Assembly (NCBI RefSeq): GCF_018143015.1
Contig: NC_054741.1
Location: forward strand, 67,835,754 to 67,899,753
Length of the DNA stretch: 64,000 bases
Source: Lytechinus variegatus
Taxonomy: Eukaryota; Echinodermata; Echinoidea; Temnopleuroida; Toxopneustidae
Direction: 5' to 3'
The notes under the pieces are model-generated. The model did no database searches and was not told the DNA's origin. It worked only from the letters and a program-made list of their open reading frames with translations. Of the stretch, positions 47,101 to 58,275 are shown piece by piece; the stretch's first letter is position 1, and the number at the start of each line of letters is the position of its first letter. A program made the translations under genes and the position numbers.

Positions 47101-49834
47101 TTATACTAAATACTAAAGCTACTCTTTCATTCAGTTTTCTTTTTGAATGTTTAACCAAAGCTTTTGCTTCATGTATGTATCATAGAGAATTTATACACAA
47201 ATGTTACCTTTTCTGTGACATACTGGGCTCTTTCCAATGAGTGATCTCCATCAGGAAGGACTTCTGGTTCAACAATAGGGACAAGACCATTCTATTAAAA
47301 TCACAAAACACAATGCAAGTCATTTAAACAAAATACAAAAGTTTAGAGAAACAATATGCTTCAAAGAACTATGACTACCAGTAGATGCAACTTACATGTA
47401 ATGCAGCTTTCAATCGGCAACAATTACAAACATATTTCGGTTTGGTATTTGTTTAAGTAAAAATAAAAATGTTTTTCAGGCCCTTTTAATATGAGACTTA
47501 GGGGTGCAGGGAGAATTTCTGATGCAAAATGACAATTGATACATCAATTGTAACTAGAGCAGATTGATTTTTACTGCTTGTTCCAAGAAGCAGACCATCA
47601 ATAATCTACAAATTCGAAAGTAATTGCCATACTTATGATTGATTTCTTGACCTAAAATAGACTTGCAATTGATCACAATTTTCTTGCAACTCCTTATTAC
47701 TGCATACATGACCCAAGTTTGGTTGAAAAATGAGTGACGGTTGCAGAATTATATACATGTCATATAACTGCCTGACAGGTACAGTTTAACATATAAAGGA
47801 CCTTTGACATTATCTTTTGACCTCTGGCAGCAGCATAAGATGAATGTACCCCTAGTGCATCAATCACCCCCATCAGTCCAGTTTGGTTGCCATTGCAGCA
47901 ACAGTTGCCACGTTATCATCGAAAGAAAATCCTGCCTGTAAACTTGAAAATTTGTGATGGATAGAAACAATTTGGATCTATTAGTCTTGCTTCATCAGGG
48001 TGGGGGAGGGGGCAAAAATTAAATCAAATTGACCATTAATTAATTGAACCATTTGGTCACAGATAAAACAAGATTGTATCCTGAAACCTACCTGTTGACA
48101 GCAGACAGCATACCTGGCCAGGACATTAGCATTCTCCATGATAGCCAGAGGAGAGGGTGTCAGATCTGAGATCTTAAGTACACACCTCCACTTGGCAAAG
48201 TCTGCTCCATTTTCCTTGTACTTTGCGCAACGTGCATTCAGGTCATCCAAGCCCTGTGTGGTGCATTCGTTGTTGAAAGTGCCGGGCAGGGGAACGACAC
48301 CCTTGTCAACCTACAAAGAACATGAAATTAAGTTTAAAAAAAAGTACAATTACAGATTACCTCAAAGGGGGGAAAACAGCATGAGAAAATATTAAACTAT
48401 GTATGTGACTTGCAAGTTTGTGTGTGGGGGAGGGGGGCTTATTCAACTCGACCTCTGTAGTGCATTCATTGTTGGAAGTTCTAGACAGGAGAATAACACA
48501 CTTGGCAACCTACAAATTCAAATGAGCATCACTTTGAAGTTAAAAATTATATTTACCTCGAACGGAAAATGCCATAAAATTTACCTTATTATTGCTACAG
48601 AGGGTAATTTGAATGGAGCGAAAATGGAATAAGTTGAACAAAAAAATTATGGTTTATCCTGTCATTGTTTATTACCTTGATTCCAGGGATAATGCCAGCA
48701 TTCTTCAAGACATCTACGAATCTGTTGCCATTATCATCTTTCTGCCAGAAAGTCTCATCATAGAGAATGACGCCGCTGATATAGTTTGCCAGTTCCTTAT
48801 CTGAAGTGAAAAGAAGCTGGCGATAGTGGCGACGATTGTCATCTGTATTCTCAAGATTGATGTTGGCCAGTCTCTTGCCCATAGTGCCTTTACATTCAAG
48901 GGGATAAATAGTTTCAAGAATGATATTGACCCATTATCGCAACTTTTATGGTTTAATGAAGTCTCCTTATCGTTTAATCTGCAAACAGTGAAATATTGTC
49001 TAAGTCGCGCAATAAATTAAATACAAAATAGTGAGTGAATGACATCATTGACTCTCATTTGCATATCACTCTTTTGTGAAAATAAGCAAAAATCTCAAAA
49101 TGTATTAACTTTCTTACAATATATCAGATTTTGATGAAATTTTCAGCATTACACTTGTTTAATTTTTCTGTTTGTTCATACCCACATGTTGCTGGGGTTG
49201 TCTTTCCCTTTAAATTCAAGGGGATAAGATGTTTAAAGATGTTGGCTCTTAACACTGATATACTGTATTTTTGCAAGATCGAGGCCCCATAATATTTTAA
49301 ACACCAAAAGAAAACTTCAAACAACCAATACGATTGGTCAGTCACGACTTTGTGTAACAATATGTGGTTGTGGTTGCAACTTAATATTTAATTGGCCGTT
49401 GCTAAGTCATGAAATCGATTGCATCTTGCAAGTTCCACAAAACCTATAAAGTAAACATTTATTCCCAGAAGGGATAACTATTAGAAATAACAATGAGATT
49501 CAAAAGACATATCTCAAATGCCTTCCCCCTCCTGTGATTGTGGGGGGGGGGGGAACATACATACATGTAGGCCAATACATTACAGATATGTTTGTTTTCC
49601 CCATTCAGGATATTTGTGAGGTTTTTTAAACCACCCTGGGCTCTGAATCACAAAACCTAGTGATAGATCATGAACAAATCTTTTTCAAAGCATCTCTAGA
49701 AAGAGAATATAAAATATACCTGTGCTTTCGTCGGCAGCGAGGATACCATGTCCCGGGCGTGCAATGGCATCAGCTATCCGAGAAAGCTCTTTCTTGAGCT
49801 CTTCAGTCAGGTACGGGGCTACTCCAGTTGGCAT
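44178..49834 (-). CDS. ALDO: Fructose-bisphosphate aldolase, class I, seven coding exons
   Basis: Cytosolic enzyme that splits fructose 1,6-bisphosphate into dihydroxyacetone phosphate and glyceraldehyde 3-phosphate in glycolysis, and works in reverse in gluconeogenesis. Coding exons in transcript order: 49834-49720, 48887-48676, 48310-48092, 47291-47208, 46290-46116, 45231-45032, 44270-44178. All introns are GT-AG, phases fit, and the total is 1098 nt or 365 aa (vertebrate enzymes have ~364). Landmarks: [11 protein letters not shown] (Asp35), GIKVDKG (Lys109), [10 protein letters not shown] (Lys149), VEPE (Glu190), [12 protein letters not shown] with the Schiff-base Lys232, [10 protein letters not shown] (Arg306), and C-terminal SLFVKDHAY ending in the conserved Tyr. 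All active-site positions are present. Introns 1, 2 and 5 hold element or repeat remains. No isozyme can be assigned. Confidence 0.97.
44455..44625. repeat. Microsatellite-associated dispersed repeat in the last aldolase intron
   Basis: TATAATAATAGGCATTTATATAGTGCC and a later (TTA)n run with CTTTAGCTCGAGC resemble the (ATA)n / GCGC repeat at 39018-39100. It is a partial, diverged copy. Confidence 0.4.
48449..48560 (-). repeat. Decayed tandem copy of the aldolase exon 3 start and its acceptor
   Basis: CTGTAGTGCATTCATTGTTG and later CTTGGCAACCTACAAA reproduce the exon 3 edge (GTGTGGTGCATTCGTTGTTG and CTTGTCAACCTACAAA) at a constant offset of 199 bp. The similarity runs on into the flanking intron (TTACCTC.AA.GG.GAAAA). 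On the minus strand the copy still has an intact TTTGTAG acceptor but is diverged, and it is not needed in the reading frame. Confidence 0.85.
48957..49209. mobile_element. TTAA-flanked element in aldolase intron 1, relative of the one at 35002
   Basis: TTAA lies at 48953-48956 and 49210-49213. Internal words TCTCATTTGCATATCAC, TTTTGTGAAAATAAGC and CAGATTTTGATGAAATTTTC correspond to those of 35002-35296. The terminal repeats are eroded (TGAAGTCTCC left; AGGGAAAGACAACCCC right, read in reverse). Confidence 0.65.
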
Positions 49835-50178
49835 GGTTGCAAGTTTTCAGAGTTCACAAATACAAACAAAATCTGAGAGGGAATGAAGCAAGAACAGAGA
49901 GAGAACAAAGAAAATTACTATCAATTTTATTATGCCTTCTGTACAAGAATAACTCAAATAGCTTACTTTGGAAAAAATCCTTCAATCAATCAAATGTAAA
50001 ATTTCTGAATTATTTTTAGTGATGCCCTAGTATAAAGTGGAATGGAATTTTTAAAGAACAGGTAATGCCACTCATGTTCAGGATATATGATTAAAAAACA
50101 TCGCAATGGCAAATTGCGCATGCAGGGGGGGGGGTCGCAGGTCAAGCAGCATGAATATTCCCATAGATAAGGATCGTC

Positions 50179-50265
50179 TTGCTGCCGATTTCAAAACATC
50201 GCATGCGCGAGGGTCTGAGCTAGACCCTCGCGCATGCGTATGCAATGTTTTTAAATCGGCAGCAA
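50179..50265. repeat. Strong hairpin in the first aldolase intron
   Basis: A perfect 17 bp inner stem (CGCATGCGCGAGGGTCT at 50200-50216; AGACCCTCGCGCATGCG at 50222-50238) has a five-base loop GAGCT. An outer stem continues with TTGCTGCCGATTT (50179-50191) and AAATCGGCAGCAA (50253-50265). The whole is about 87 bp and could extrude as a cruciform or fold in RNA. Confidence 0.92.
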
Positions 50266-50478
50266 ATTATTTATACGTGTGAGGAACTCGATGTTGGCTT
50301 TAAATCACCAATTTTTAGGCTAACTGGAGGATGGATATGGAGTGAAATTAGGGTGTAAAGCACTCAAGGGTTCATTACATGCCGCTGCGCACAGAAAAAT
50401 CAAGCCATAGAAGTCGTGTGTTGTGGACACCAGAAGTGGGAACGCAGCATGCACGACCCACTATTTAGAAATCCACTG

Positions 50479-50853
50479 CCAAACGCGGTTCATGGTGCGA
50501 GGTTAGTATAACCTCGCAATATGTGTGAGTGTAAAGTAAGAAATTAAGCTTTTATTCTTTTTTGATGCCGTTTCGATGTATAATTTTTACAATAAATATG
50601 CATTTTTTCCCACCTTTGCCACTCAGAGTATCAGAGCGAGTTTTGGACCTTGAGGTTCGGGTAGGTGGAGCGTAGTGTAGCGGTAGTAAATTGGAGTGGA
50701 GCCTGCATGAACATCACTTGAGAGGTACCGTACATGTAGCAATGACAATTTTGACAGATCTAGACATTCTTACACAAATTATACACTGCCTTAAAACCAC
50801 TCACACTAGTACGAGGTTAGTATACTAACCTCATACACCGGACCGTGTTTGAC
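50479..50853. mobile_element. Inverted-repeat element with palindromic arms near the aldolase promoter
   Basis: The left arm 50479-50531 and the right arm 50797-50853 are imperfect reverse complements: CAAACGCGGTTC / GTCAAACACGGTCC, then the GAGGTTAGTATA core, then GTGTGAGTG. Each arm is itself palindromic: 50813-50832 is the perfect 20 bp palindrome GAGGTTAGTATACTAACCTC, and 50497-50517 is GCGAGGTTAGTATAACCTCGC-like with 9 bp arms. It sits between the non-coding first exon and the first coding exon of aldolase. Confidence 0.75.
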
Positions 50854-51010
50854 TCTGGATTTCGAAGTAGTTGGCAAACATCGCTTCATTGCTGAAGCAA
50901 TATTTGCCGAAACTCCTTCTCTCTACTCACCGGGGCTCTTTCGGGTAAGTAGCAAAATGAAGAATTTCATTTGGAAATAATAATCGTTCAAAAGAGCAAA
51001 TTTCGCTTAC

Positions 51011-51086
51011 CTTGGCCTGGAAAGTGACTTCGCTTGTCTCTTCTACGGAAATACAAGGAAGCCCGTTGGTGGCGCTAATAAATTTT
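51011..51086 (-). other. ALDO: Probable non-coding first exon of aldolase
   Basis: On the minus strand, GGCCAAG is followed by GTAAGC at 51010-51005, a good donor. The matching acceptor is CCTCTCAG just before 49872, 38 bases upstream of the ATG. The 5' end is estimated from the TATA box about 30 bases upstream. Transcript data would be needed for proof. Confidence 0.55.
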
Positions 51087-51112
51087 ACAACCTTGATTCA
51101 GCTCCTCGATAG

Positions 51113-51119
51113 TTTTATA
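51113..51119 (-). promoter_or_regulatory. ALDO: TATA box of the aldolase promoter (candidate)
   Basis: TATAAAA on the minus strand, about 30 bases upstream of the proposed start of the non-coding first exon at ~51086 and ~105 bases upstream of its donor. Confidence 0.5.
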
Positions 51120-51628
51120 ACTGTGTCTAAATTCTTTGAATGCGAAATTCTTATGATTAATTTACTAATTATGGGCACTAATAAATAAAATACCTTCAAA
51201 AACATAATTCAAGATTATTATTGGCGACAACACTTTTTTGCAAGTAATTTAAAACGATGACTAATAAAAAAAAATTGAAAAAAATATACGTGCCTGGAAC
51301 GAAACCAGCAGTACAAGCTTTAATGAACGTCAATAATACGGTATACCAAAGTCTATACCATGAACATCACAACCGCATACCCATACATGCATCGCCCAAA
51401 AGAAAAGATTGGACACTTCACGAACTTCGCGTAATGCCTCACGTCGATTTGCATGTAAAATAGTGTAGGTGCCTAGTCTTTCCCTTTTTTGAAAGAAACT
51501 TCAAGGAGAAGTCACAGAAGGATCTAAATGATTCGGTAAGTGTCATAGCAGAATGTGAAATCACAAATTATGTGTGATGTTTTATGTGGGCAAAGGCCCA
51601 GTAAGGCAGTATATTGGATGTGTCGTGT
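51120..51628. other. Non-coding stretch upstream of aldolase
   Basis: No gene recognised; a 68-codon plus-strand frame (51257-51463) lacks motifs. Regulatory sites for aldolase may lie here but none is distinctive. Confidence 0.45.
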
Positions 51629-51635
51629 GCATATG

Positions 51636-53304
51636 CAAGGCTCGACATTAGCGGTGGCCCGGTGGCCCTGGGCCACCAAAAATTCATCTCGGGCAACCAT
51701 TATTGAAAAAATGTTAAGTTTTGGTGGCCCGAATCGGGCCACCAATAATTTTCAAAGTAGTGCAATTTTTCTCCCTATTTTGCATGCATTTATCAACTTT
51801 CTACAGTTCAAATTTCAATCCAATTCGTCATGCGCCTTTTTTGTTAATCTACACACAAATACACACACACAAAGATTGCATAGTCATGACAGTATGTAGG
51901 CGTACCGCTGGCATACAGTAACTATTATTCAGCCGGTCGCGCCGGCTGTCTGGCTGAGCTTTGCATGCATGAAACTACTGCAGTAATAGCTGTGCGATAG
52001 CAGACTATTCAGACTCAGGGAGCTGCGATACGAAATATTACTGCTAAGAAATCTTCCCCAGAACTTTGAAAATCTACGTCAAAGTCACATTTTACACCGA
52101 TGAAATGCACTTCTACAGTCCATATTACAGAAACCTGATTATTTGCAAGCATTACAAAAGGAGGAATTATGACCTTTCTTTTGACTAAAAAAGACCAATT
52201 TCCAAATGCATTAATACACATAAAACACTTAGGTGAGTACATCACAGTCCCACATGTGCATTTGTATGTATGTTGATATTTGATTTATTTCGAAGCTGTG
52301 TCTCTTCTAGCCAAAAATAGACAGCTTCTTTCTTTCTTGTTTATAAATGACTTCTTAAACCACTCTATACTTTGGAAAGGCATTTCATTGATATGAAATT
52401 TGATTTTTTTTCCCCATCATTTTGTCAAATATAAGGAATTTTCTCTTTTTTTTCCAGATAACTTTTGCCGTTTTCTTACTTTTCCCCCCTTTTTTACAGT
52501 GATTAAACCATTTATACCCCTTCCCATTGAATATGCCTGATTAAAGAACATGTTTCTACTGAATAATGATAATAATTTTCCTTATTTTTTGATAATTTTG
52601 TCCTATTCACTTTTCTTACATTTCCTTTTGTTTTTTTCTCAATTTTTTTTCCTGTTCTTTTGTTTTTTTCTTTTGTTTTATTTCACTTATTCATTTTTAC
52701 AATTTTTGTTTTCTTTTTTCAATATACTATTCTAAAATTATTTTTGTTTATTTCCCCCTTTTACACATTGTTCTAATTCTGCAGCATATTTTTCTGTGAT
52801 TTTCTCCTGCTATAATATGCTGGAAAAGAGAAAATAAATTGGATTTGGGGCCTGCATAATCTAGGTTTTACGATCAAAAAGGAGGAAAGGAAAAATTGTT
52901 GATTTGTAAATCTATCTGAGTTTGCTACATGCACTATTTATTTACTTTACCATTATGAGTATGTGTCTATACGGAGATTAAAAGTCCACACAACCTGGGA
53001 ACAATACAATTCTTTTATTCTCTTTCAATCATTTTTCATATTTACAATGATAGAACAATTTATATATTACCACAAAATAAGCAAAGTAAAATAACAGCAA
53101 GCACGATTTACGCACAAGATGTACAAAGAATAGTGGTACGTGGTAGTGACTGCAAAATATTTCAGTTTCATTCATTTTTAACTAATGTTTTTCTTTATAT
53201 TTTTCGGGCCACCAAACTTTACTAATGGGCCACCAAAAAAAATTATTTGAAGGTTTTGGTGGCCCAAATGGGCCACCACCAAAAAAAGTTAATGTGGAGC
53301 CTTG
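51636..53304. mobile_element. 1.67 kb element with CAAGGCTCGACATTA ends (hAT-like)
   Basis: GCATATG flanks both sides (51629-51635 and 53305-53311). The left end CAAGGCTCGACATTA and the right end read in reverse CAAGGCTCCACATTA are inverted repeats. Subterminal zones repeat GGTGGCCC and GGGCCACCAA in both orientations. The middle is a pyrimidine-rich, AT-rich stretch without a transposase. The CA-start ends and ~7-8 bp duplication suit hAT. Confidence 0.85.
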
Positions 53305-53548
53305 GCATATGAGAATGATATTCCTTCGCACGCTAGATGAAATGAACCCTGGCCATGGCCCTTAAATTAAAACAAAAGTCCGAAGACGAAGTACAGTATA
53401 TTCTTGGGTATTTAGTCTGAAAGTGATTTATCGCACAATGTGTTTCAGAATTAAAAGAACGACCCCTTTGCCAATTTAGCCCTGTTTCCCAAGTCCTGCC
53501 TGGCATTGCCTGGTCACACAGCTGCACTGCAATTGGTATGGTCAGTTC

Positions 53549-54002
53549 CCCCATGTCTGCGCGGTCTCCCAAGTCTGCGCACCCGCGTATCTGCGCAATT
53601 CTAGTTAAAGAAGATACGCAACGAGCACGAACTTTACAAATGCAATACATAGGCAGGTATTCATTAACAAATCCTACTCAAAATGGTGGAAAAATAATGA
53701 ATTCAGGGCATTTTATGTGACGGCCTCAAAAATGCAGCCTTTGTCATCAAAATCCCCGAAACGTGTGCAAAGTGAATGAGTGCGCAGACATGGGGTAGAC
53801 TACCAATTTGTTTTTTTTCAATCTGAAAATGACTGCCCGAAGTTTTTTCAAGAAAATCCTATATTTTCTTTCATTTTTTAATGGGAAATTTGGTACACTT
53901 ACTCTCAATAATATAAGAAACATTATCAACTCAAAGATTTTGTGTAATAAGAAAAAAATCATGTTAAATCTGAACTCAAATTGTTAGGTGCGCAGACTTG
54001 GG
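53549..54002. repeat. Interleaved pair of perfect inverted repeats
   Basis: CCCCATGTCTGCGC (53549-53562) is matched by GCGCAGACATGGGG (53782-53795), and CCCAAGTCTGCGCACC (53568-53583) by GGTGCGCAGACTTGGG (53987-54002). All four share the core TCTGCGC / GCGCAGA. Flanking ends of a transposon were not resolved. Confidence 0.75.
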
Positions 54003-55385
54003 GCCCACCATCATATGACTTACCGTACCGTACCGGTACCTACTGCTGCCTGGTTTATTCATGTTATTTGATTTCCTTCCGCTTGTTAAATTACTACCGC
54101 CCGGCAATACTGGCTCAGATTCACAAATATGAAATGTTAGGACTACAAAGATTACACCTTGAAATAAATACCAATAATAATTCACAAAGAGAGTGAGTTA
54201 AAAGCATTTCAAACCTGTGTTTTATGAGTGATTTTAGAAGCCGACCGCGAACGTAGCACGAAGGGTTAGCACAGTAGCAAGAGAGAGAGAGAAAGAGGAA
54301 GCTATCGTGAAAGGTCGACTTAATTAGGCCTTCGCCTCCCCGGTCAGAATGGCTGGCTCTCCGATCAAATAGATTTTGACATGCAACTATACACGTACAC
54401 ATTCACGCACGCGCAATACATCTGAGCACCTGGATTGGAGGCTCGGCCCTAAAGATTCACGCTCATTGGACATTCTCTCGTGATGTCACCGGAAAGTATC
54501 GAAAGCCAAAATAGACAGGTTGATCTAAATGAATAATAATGTTTTGGAGTCTGCTTGCATTACTTTCTGAAATGAACATGTAGCACAAATAGAGAAAAAT
54601 AGTGATCAGATGATAGCATTAAATGTGTACAGTTTCTAACATTTGAGATCTAGAGGTCTAGAGGTCACTTTCGTAGTCCAGGCACCCCGTAAGGGGGTAT
54701 ATGGAGACAATTGGCTTAAGTAACCTTGGTCATGTTTGAGGAGAAACATAAGTATAACGGGGGAATGGTGAATGTTTGAAGAAAATCGGACAAGCTACAA
54801 GAAGTTATGGCCGTTTCTCAGGTCGGCAAATGGGTAAGTAAATGATGAAAAGTGGTATAGGGATAACTTACCTGTAAGTCATGTACTTTATTATTAGGGA
54901 ATTCGTGGTTTTTCTCCTATTCCCATGGGGAGGTAACCAGCATATAACAAAGCTAGGTAGCATATTGTTTTATTTCCTAAAAAAAAAACCAATATAATTT
55001 AATGTAAACTTCCTAAAAAGATGACGTTTGAGTAATTTTATGTATTGGAGTAAATGGAAGAGTAGTCCCTGCCTTACGTCACTATTACATCACCAAAGTG
55101 GCCAAAATGAAGCCTCCTTATAGGTATATAGTGATTATCAATTTTTACAACAAAAAAATAATCATAATTTCATAATTAAAAGGAAGATTAAGCTTGTATT
55201 GCTAGAAGACAACACTGAGAGGTAGTAATGAAAAACACCAAACGTTTTGGAACTATACAAAATTACAACATAGCGTACATATTATGATATAGCGGTCGAC
55301 AGCCTTTGGACTGTAATCCATTCGACGACGCACTCTTGGCCAGAACCATGGGCAGAATTATAGATGGACCATGGCCCCAGTCGTA
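54003..55385. other. Non-coding stretch
   Basis: No gene recognised. Contains a short GAGAGAGAGAGAAAGAGG run (~54280) and a block CACCCCGTAAGGGGGTATAT (~54685). Open frames are short and unsupported. Confidence 0.5.
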
Positions 55386-55722
55386 AGGTATGCGATGATG
55401 ATGATGATGATAATGATGTATGATGATGATGATGAATAATACGATGGTGATGTTGATGATGATGGATTATGATGGTGATGAAGAATAATACGATGGTGAT
55501 GTTGATGATGATGATGATGAATAAGACGATGATGATGAAGAAGGAGACAATGGTGATATTGATAATGATGATGCTGATGAAAATGATGATGATGATGATG
55601 ATGATGATAATATGATGATGTAATGATGATGATGAAGAAGAAGAATAAGACGATGGTGGTGATGATGATGATAAAGAATAAGACGATGTTGATGATGATG
55701 ATGAAGCTGATGTTGATGACTG
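55386..55722. repeat. Imperfect GAT/ATG trinucleotide microsatellite
   Basis: Long runs of GATGAT, interrupted by AATAATACGATGG, AAGAATAAGACGATG and similar words that recur as a larger unit. The minus strand reads as a Ser/His/Ile-rich 177-codon open frame purely because of the trinucleotide periodicity. Confidence 0.95.
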
Positions 55723-56949
55723 AATTGAAGTGAATTGAATCACTTTATTGTCCAATTCTTCGATGATGCTGTGGATTAAAACGGCCGAAGGTTTTACACT
55801 GCATCGTACGATCATGCTTTCTATGTATGTACCCTGGCGTTAACTCATTCAGACTATATATCAAGCAGTCAAAGCTGATTGTATAGTCGTTGCTCATACA
55901 GGGCACTTTTATTTTTACGAAAGTTTGTCATCATTTTTTTTTCAAAGGCCATATATAGGAAGTGACTGGAGCTAAAGGGTAGGTAATATAATGATGAACA
56001 AAAAACCCCGTCGATCCGTATTTCTGCGGGTGCCAGGCTGTATAGCCCGGTTATTTCTCATGTCTATAGTCTGCTGGTTCTTATTTCTTAATTCTTATGT
56101 CTACATTTCACAATTATAACAACCCTATATTTTTATAGGCATAGAAGGCATACATTCTAAGGCGGTATTGTCATTGGCAGTGCCAGGACATTTGGATAAT
56201 TTTTATTTTGTTTTGTTTTACTTTATTATTATTATTTTTTTTTTGGGGGGGGGCAACACGACCAAAGTTGACACCACGTTAGGCCTATTTCAATCAAATT
56301 ACAGGGATGTGATGGAGTTACACGGCAAAATATCTTCTTTTTACTATCTTCTTCATTCCTTCTTCCATTTCATCACCCATTACACTACTTGAAAAATCAC
56401 AAGGGGCACATAAGTGCCCCTGCCTCCTTTGGCGCCGCACCTGGATATGGCAAGAGCCTTTTTGTACCGACAATATTCTTTAAAATAACTTAGAAATTTC
56501 AAAGGACCCCCCCCCTCCAGAAAATACACATGATACAGTCCTAATCCTCATGAGCTCTTCTGTAAATAATATGAGTCGATATAGATATCAACAAAACAGT
56601 CTAATCTATTATGATTATCATTGTTTTGTGTAGTAAGAAATTTATTACAGACTTCAGAAGGGGGAGGGTGAGCAAAACGAAGTACAGTGACAAGTGAAAT
56701 AATAGGGACCGGGTGAGTTTTTATACCTTACCACTCAAAACTGAGAATTTAAAAGAATGATGGCCCTTTTTTTGCAAATCAATCTTTTTAGGGGACGAAT
56801 AGCAACCCATGCTCCGCTTCACCACTGACTGTTGGTTAATGAATGGCAGTATTTCATTGCTGATTACCTGGTGCAATGGTACTAGCCATATTAAAAAGGG
56901 CTCTCCTGAATTAGGCGGCGAAGTGAAGTTGAAAGCGGGGGGCACAAGT
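55723..56949. other. Non-coding stretch
   Basis: No gene recognised. Contains a T-run/G-run junction at about 56235-56252. A 129-codon minus-strand frame (56721-57110) runs into repeat family A and has no recognised domain. Confidence 0.5.
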
Positions 56950-57560
56950 AAAACAGCAGATTTTTTTTTCAAAAAGGGCACTATCTTAAAAAAACAAAGA
57001 AAAGATGACTTATCTACAGTGGTGTAATGGGTCAAATATTTTGAGGGGGCTAGATATGTCGTATCACGTAAAATGTATAAGAAGCTACGAGCGAGCAAAC
57101 AAATTGACAATTTTCATAACGAACATCCAATTTTGTGATAGATTTTGACATAATATTCAGAAAATATCATATTTCACCCTTCTCTCTTTCTTCGTTTTGA
57201 TTTGTTTTCTCTACGCCAATGCATATCTACCTCACTCAGTCATTATTTTTAGAAGTTTTCTTTTCCTTTACAAGTAGTGCCATATGAAAATGGTAATATT
57301 GTTTTCATGTTTAGAAGGGGCACTCTTTAACACATAAAACGGGCCCTTCTCAGGTGAACGGGTGAGAGCACGTTCGCGACCGGGGACGTACACTTTTCTT
57401 AAGTAAAAAGGGGCAAAGGGCACTTGGTAACACCTAAATTGGGTCGTCCGATCCTCAGGTGAAAGGGGCACAGTGCACGTTCGCGAGGGACACTTTTTTG
57501 CATAAAAGGGCACCTTTTTCAGTGCTTCATAAAGTGGGGCAGGGCGCAGTTTGTCCTTTT
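56950..57560. repeat. Dispersed repeat family A, copy 2
   Basis: Same order of blocks as 1-660: TTTTTTTTCAAAAAGGGCAC, ACAATTTTCATAACG, CCAATTTTGTGATAGATTTT, GACATAATATTCAGAAAA, then AACACATAAAACGGGCCCTT, CTCAGGTGAA and GGGGCAAAGGGCAC lines. A third, partial copy lies at about 58140-58275 (AATAGATTTTGACCCGACAG, TATTCTGAAGATATTATATG), followed by a T-run/G-run junction. Confidence 0.8.
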
Positions 57561-57574
57561 GGTGAATTATACAC

Positions 57575-57970
57575 GTGCGTGGCCAAATTATTTCCAAACA
57601 CCCCCTAAACGAGTTTTTCTCTGTGTGCAAAATAACCCCTAAACAATAAGTTTTTAGCGGGCTTTATTTTGGCCCCTAAAGTTGCTAAACAAGTTGTCGC
57701 AGGAAAATGCTTATGGAAAAAACATACCCTAAACTGTTTAGCGTTTGGCTAGTCTTAAAAAAAAGCATGGAAAAATAAACATACCCTTAATACGTTTGAC
57801 CCCGCGATTGACCACTGACCAGTCTTTCGAAAACCAACTTTGAAAATCGGTGTTTTTGATACCCTTAACGAGTGCACGCGCAACTTGAAAAAAATACTAA
57901 ATTTTGCCCGATATACGCCATAATGCCCCCGGCCCCTCAAAAAATTGCCTAATTACGCTACTGCCTGTTC
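57575..57970. repeat. CCCTAAAC-rich repeat related to the element at 30033
   Basis: Successive lines CCCCCTAAACGAG, CCCCTAAACAATAAG, CCCTAAACTG, CCCTTAATACG and CCCTTAACGAG follow the same loose internal theme as 30033-30575. It ends near TAATTACGCTACTG, a frequent edge word of such repeats. Boundaries are uncertain. Confidence 0.45.
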
Positions 57971-58275
57971 ATTCCATATGATCGGGAAATTTTTGGTTCT
58001 TGCCCATCTGGCCACTGACCCCAGTTAAGCCCCTGGAAATGTTGATGGACGAAATGGGTATTAGACTAAATGAAGGCAGACCATGTGATGAGTTCACGAG
58101 TTGGCAATATACGAATTGGAAATTCACCCCAAAATGACCCTTATAATACGAAAATCTAAATTTTTGAATAGATTTTGACCCGACAGTATTCTGAAGATAT
58201 TATATGTTTCACCTTTTCTGTTTTCTCATCTTTTGTTGGTCTTGAAACTTTTTTTTTTTTGGGGGGGGGGGCGAC

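Noticed and set aside
52550-52735. Hydrophobic 61-codon frame resembling a membrane peptide
   Set aside because: It is translated from a T-rich tract (Phe/Leu/Tyr only) within a transposon.
55282-55815. 177-codon minus-strand frame rich in Ser, His and Ile
   Set aside because: It is the translation of a GAT/ATG trinucleotide repeat; the residue runs follow the repeat phase.
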